A stretch of DNA of 5,552 nt from Hydrogenovibrio sp. UBA650 (lineage in GTDB: Bacteria > Pseudomonadota > Gammaproteobacteria > Thiomicrospirales > Thiomicrospiraceae). Each line of letters starts with the position of its first letter. Positions within the stretch are counted from its first letter, which is position 1. This document shows, piece after piece, positions 5,081-5,552 of the stretch. Location of the stretch: assembly GCA_002299245.1 (NCBI GenBank), contig DBOI01000045.1, positions 1-5,552 of the forward strand. The letters are read 5' to 3'. A program made the translations under genes and the position numbers. Under the pieces are notes generated by a model. The model did no database searches, had not been told where the DNA came from, and worked only from the letters and a program-made list of their open reading frames with translations.

Positions 5081-5552
5081 GTTTAGTGGTGCAATTTTAA
5101 CTAGAGAAGCCAGTGTTACGGCGGAAGATGGAAAGTTTAATGTAGCGTTTGCGTCAGGTGAACCAGTGGAAAGATGGGGGTTCATGGAAACATTAGACAT
5201 GAAAGGCATTAAGTTAGACCGCATCAACGATGGCGGTTCACTATTAATTAACCACAACAGGCAGGATTATGTTGGTGTAATTGAGCAAGCAGTGCTAGGC
5301 GATGACTTAATCGCCCGTGCAATTTGTCGTTTTGGTTCTAGTGACCGAGCAAAGCAAATTAAAAAAGATGTGGAAGAGGGAATTTTAACTAAGGTTTCAT
5401 TTGGCTATCGAGTGTTAAATTTCACAGAGGATAAAAAGGGCGATGTAACAATAACCTCTTTTGATGTCACTGAAATATCACTGGTTACTATTCCCGCAGA
5501 TCACACGGTTGGCGTTGGGCGTGAGCTTGCAGAACAACCTAAAGAACAACCT
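5064..5552 (+). CDS. HK97-type prohead protease (peptidase S78/U35), 3' end outside window
   Basis: The first 163 residues of a prohead maturation protease, open to the window edge. Such enzymes sit inside the prohead and cleave scaffold or capsid N-terminal segments, then themselves, before packaging. Visible family marks are GGSLLINHNRQDYVGVIEQ with probable catalytic His64, KVSFGYRV with probable nucleophile Ser112, and FDVTEISLVTIPADHTVGVG (133-152), the conserved E.SLV..PA segment with Glu137. The visible part appears to hold the whole catalytic core; the C-terminal tail is missing. GGAG at 5051-5054 lies nine bases before ATG 5064. An in-frame ATG at 5055 abuts the GGAG and is unlikely to be used. 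The start overlaps the portal end by 17 bases. It is unlike lambda gpC, an S49-type protease. The major capsid gene would be expected downstream, possibly fused to or following this ORF. Confidence 0.93.
   Translation, partial: MLKKSKFSGAILTREASVTAEDGKFNVAFASGEPVERWGFMETLDMKGIKLDRINDGGSLLINHNRQDYVGVIEQAVLGDDLIARAICRFGSSDRAKQIKKDVEEGILTKVSFGYRVLNFTEDKKGDVTITSFDVTEISLVTIPADHTVGVGRELAEQPKEQP

Noticed and set aside
5021..5257. Minus-strand frame opposite the protease N-terminus
   Set aside because: The + strand codes for a clear S78-type protease with the family residues; the antisense frame has no features.
1..5552. CRISPR array, insertion sequence, integrase/att site or defence system
   Set aside because: No spaced repeats, transposase or integrase motifs, terminal inverted repeats or defence-gene signatures were seen; all space after 685 is packaging and head genes.

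Overview
The window carries the DNA-packaging and head-assembly start of a lambda-type tailed bacteriophage or prophage, read entirely on the + strand. The large terminase resembles lambda gpA, the portal resembles lambda gpB, and the small terminase resembles Nu1. They follow the lambda order (nu1-A-W-B-protease). Strong GGAG/AAGGAG ribosome-binding sites, canonical codons and lambda-type proteins point to a phage of a Gram-negative, probably proteobacterial, host. The DNA is AT-rich by eye. The sequence alone does not identify the host genus, or tell a free phage from a prophage.

Layout: bases 1-67 may hold the last codons of an upstream gene. Bases 149-193 encode a 14-residue, isoleucine-rich peptide with a near-ideal ribosome-binding site, and a strong intrinsic terminator follows 11 bases after its stop. 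Bases 230-684 hold no convincing normal-sized gene, but the stretch is structured. It has a C-rich, G-poor tract (231-380), an 8-bp inverted repeat (399-441), a GC-rich island (442-456), two perfect 12-bp palindromes (512-523 and 614-625), a perfect anti-SD match in front of a 7-codon ORF (552-585), and an extended -10 promoter candidate (643-651). In lambda this position, between the lysis genes and nu1, is cos, so a packaging-initiation site is the leading inference.

From 685 onward the genes are packed end to end: small terminase (685-1266), large terminase (1259-3097), a protein at the gpW position (3087-3626), portal (3626-5080), and an HK97/S78-type prohead protease (5064 to beyond the window end). 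They overlap by 8, 11, 1 and 17 bases, the pattern of one translationally coupled late operon. Together they recognise and cut concatemeric DNA, pump it through the portal ring into the prohead, and mature that prohead. Pairing lambda-type terminase and portal genes with an HK97-type rather than a lambda gpC (S49-type) protease marks the module as mosaic.

The packaging genes are a recognisable system. The least explained parts are the 14-residue peptide-plus-terminator unit and the roughly 450-bp leader before the small terminase.
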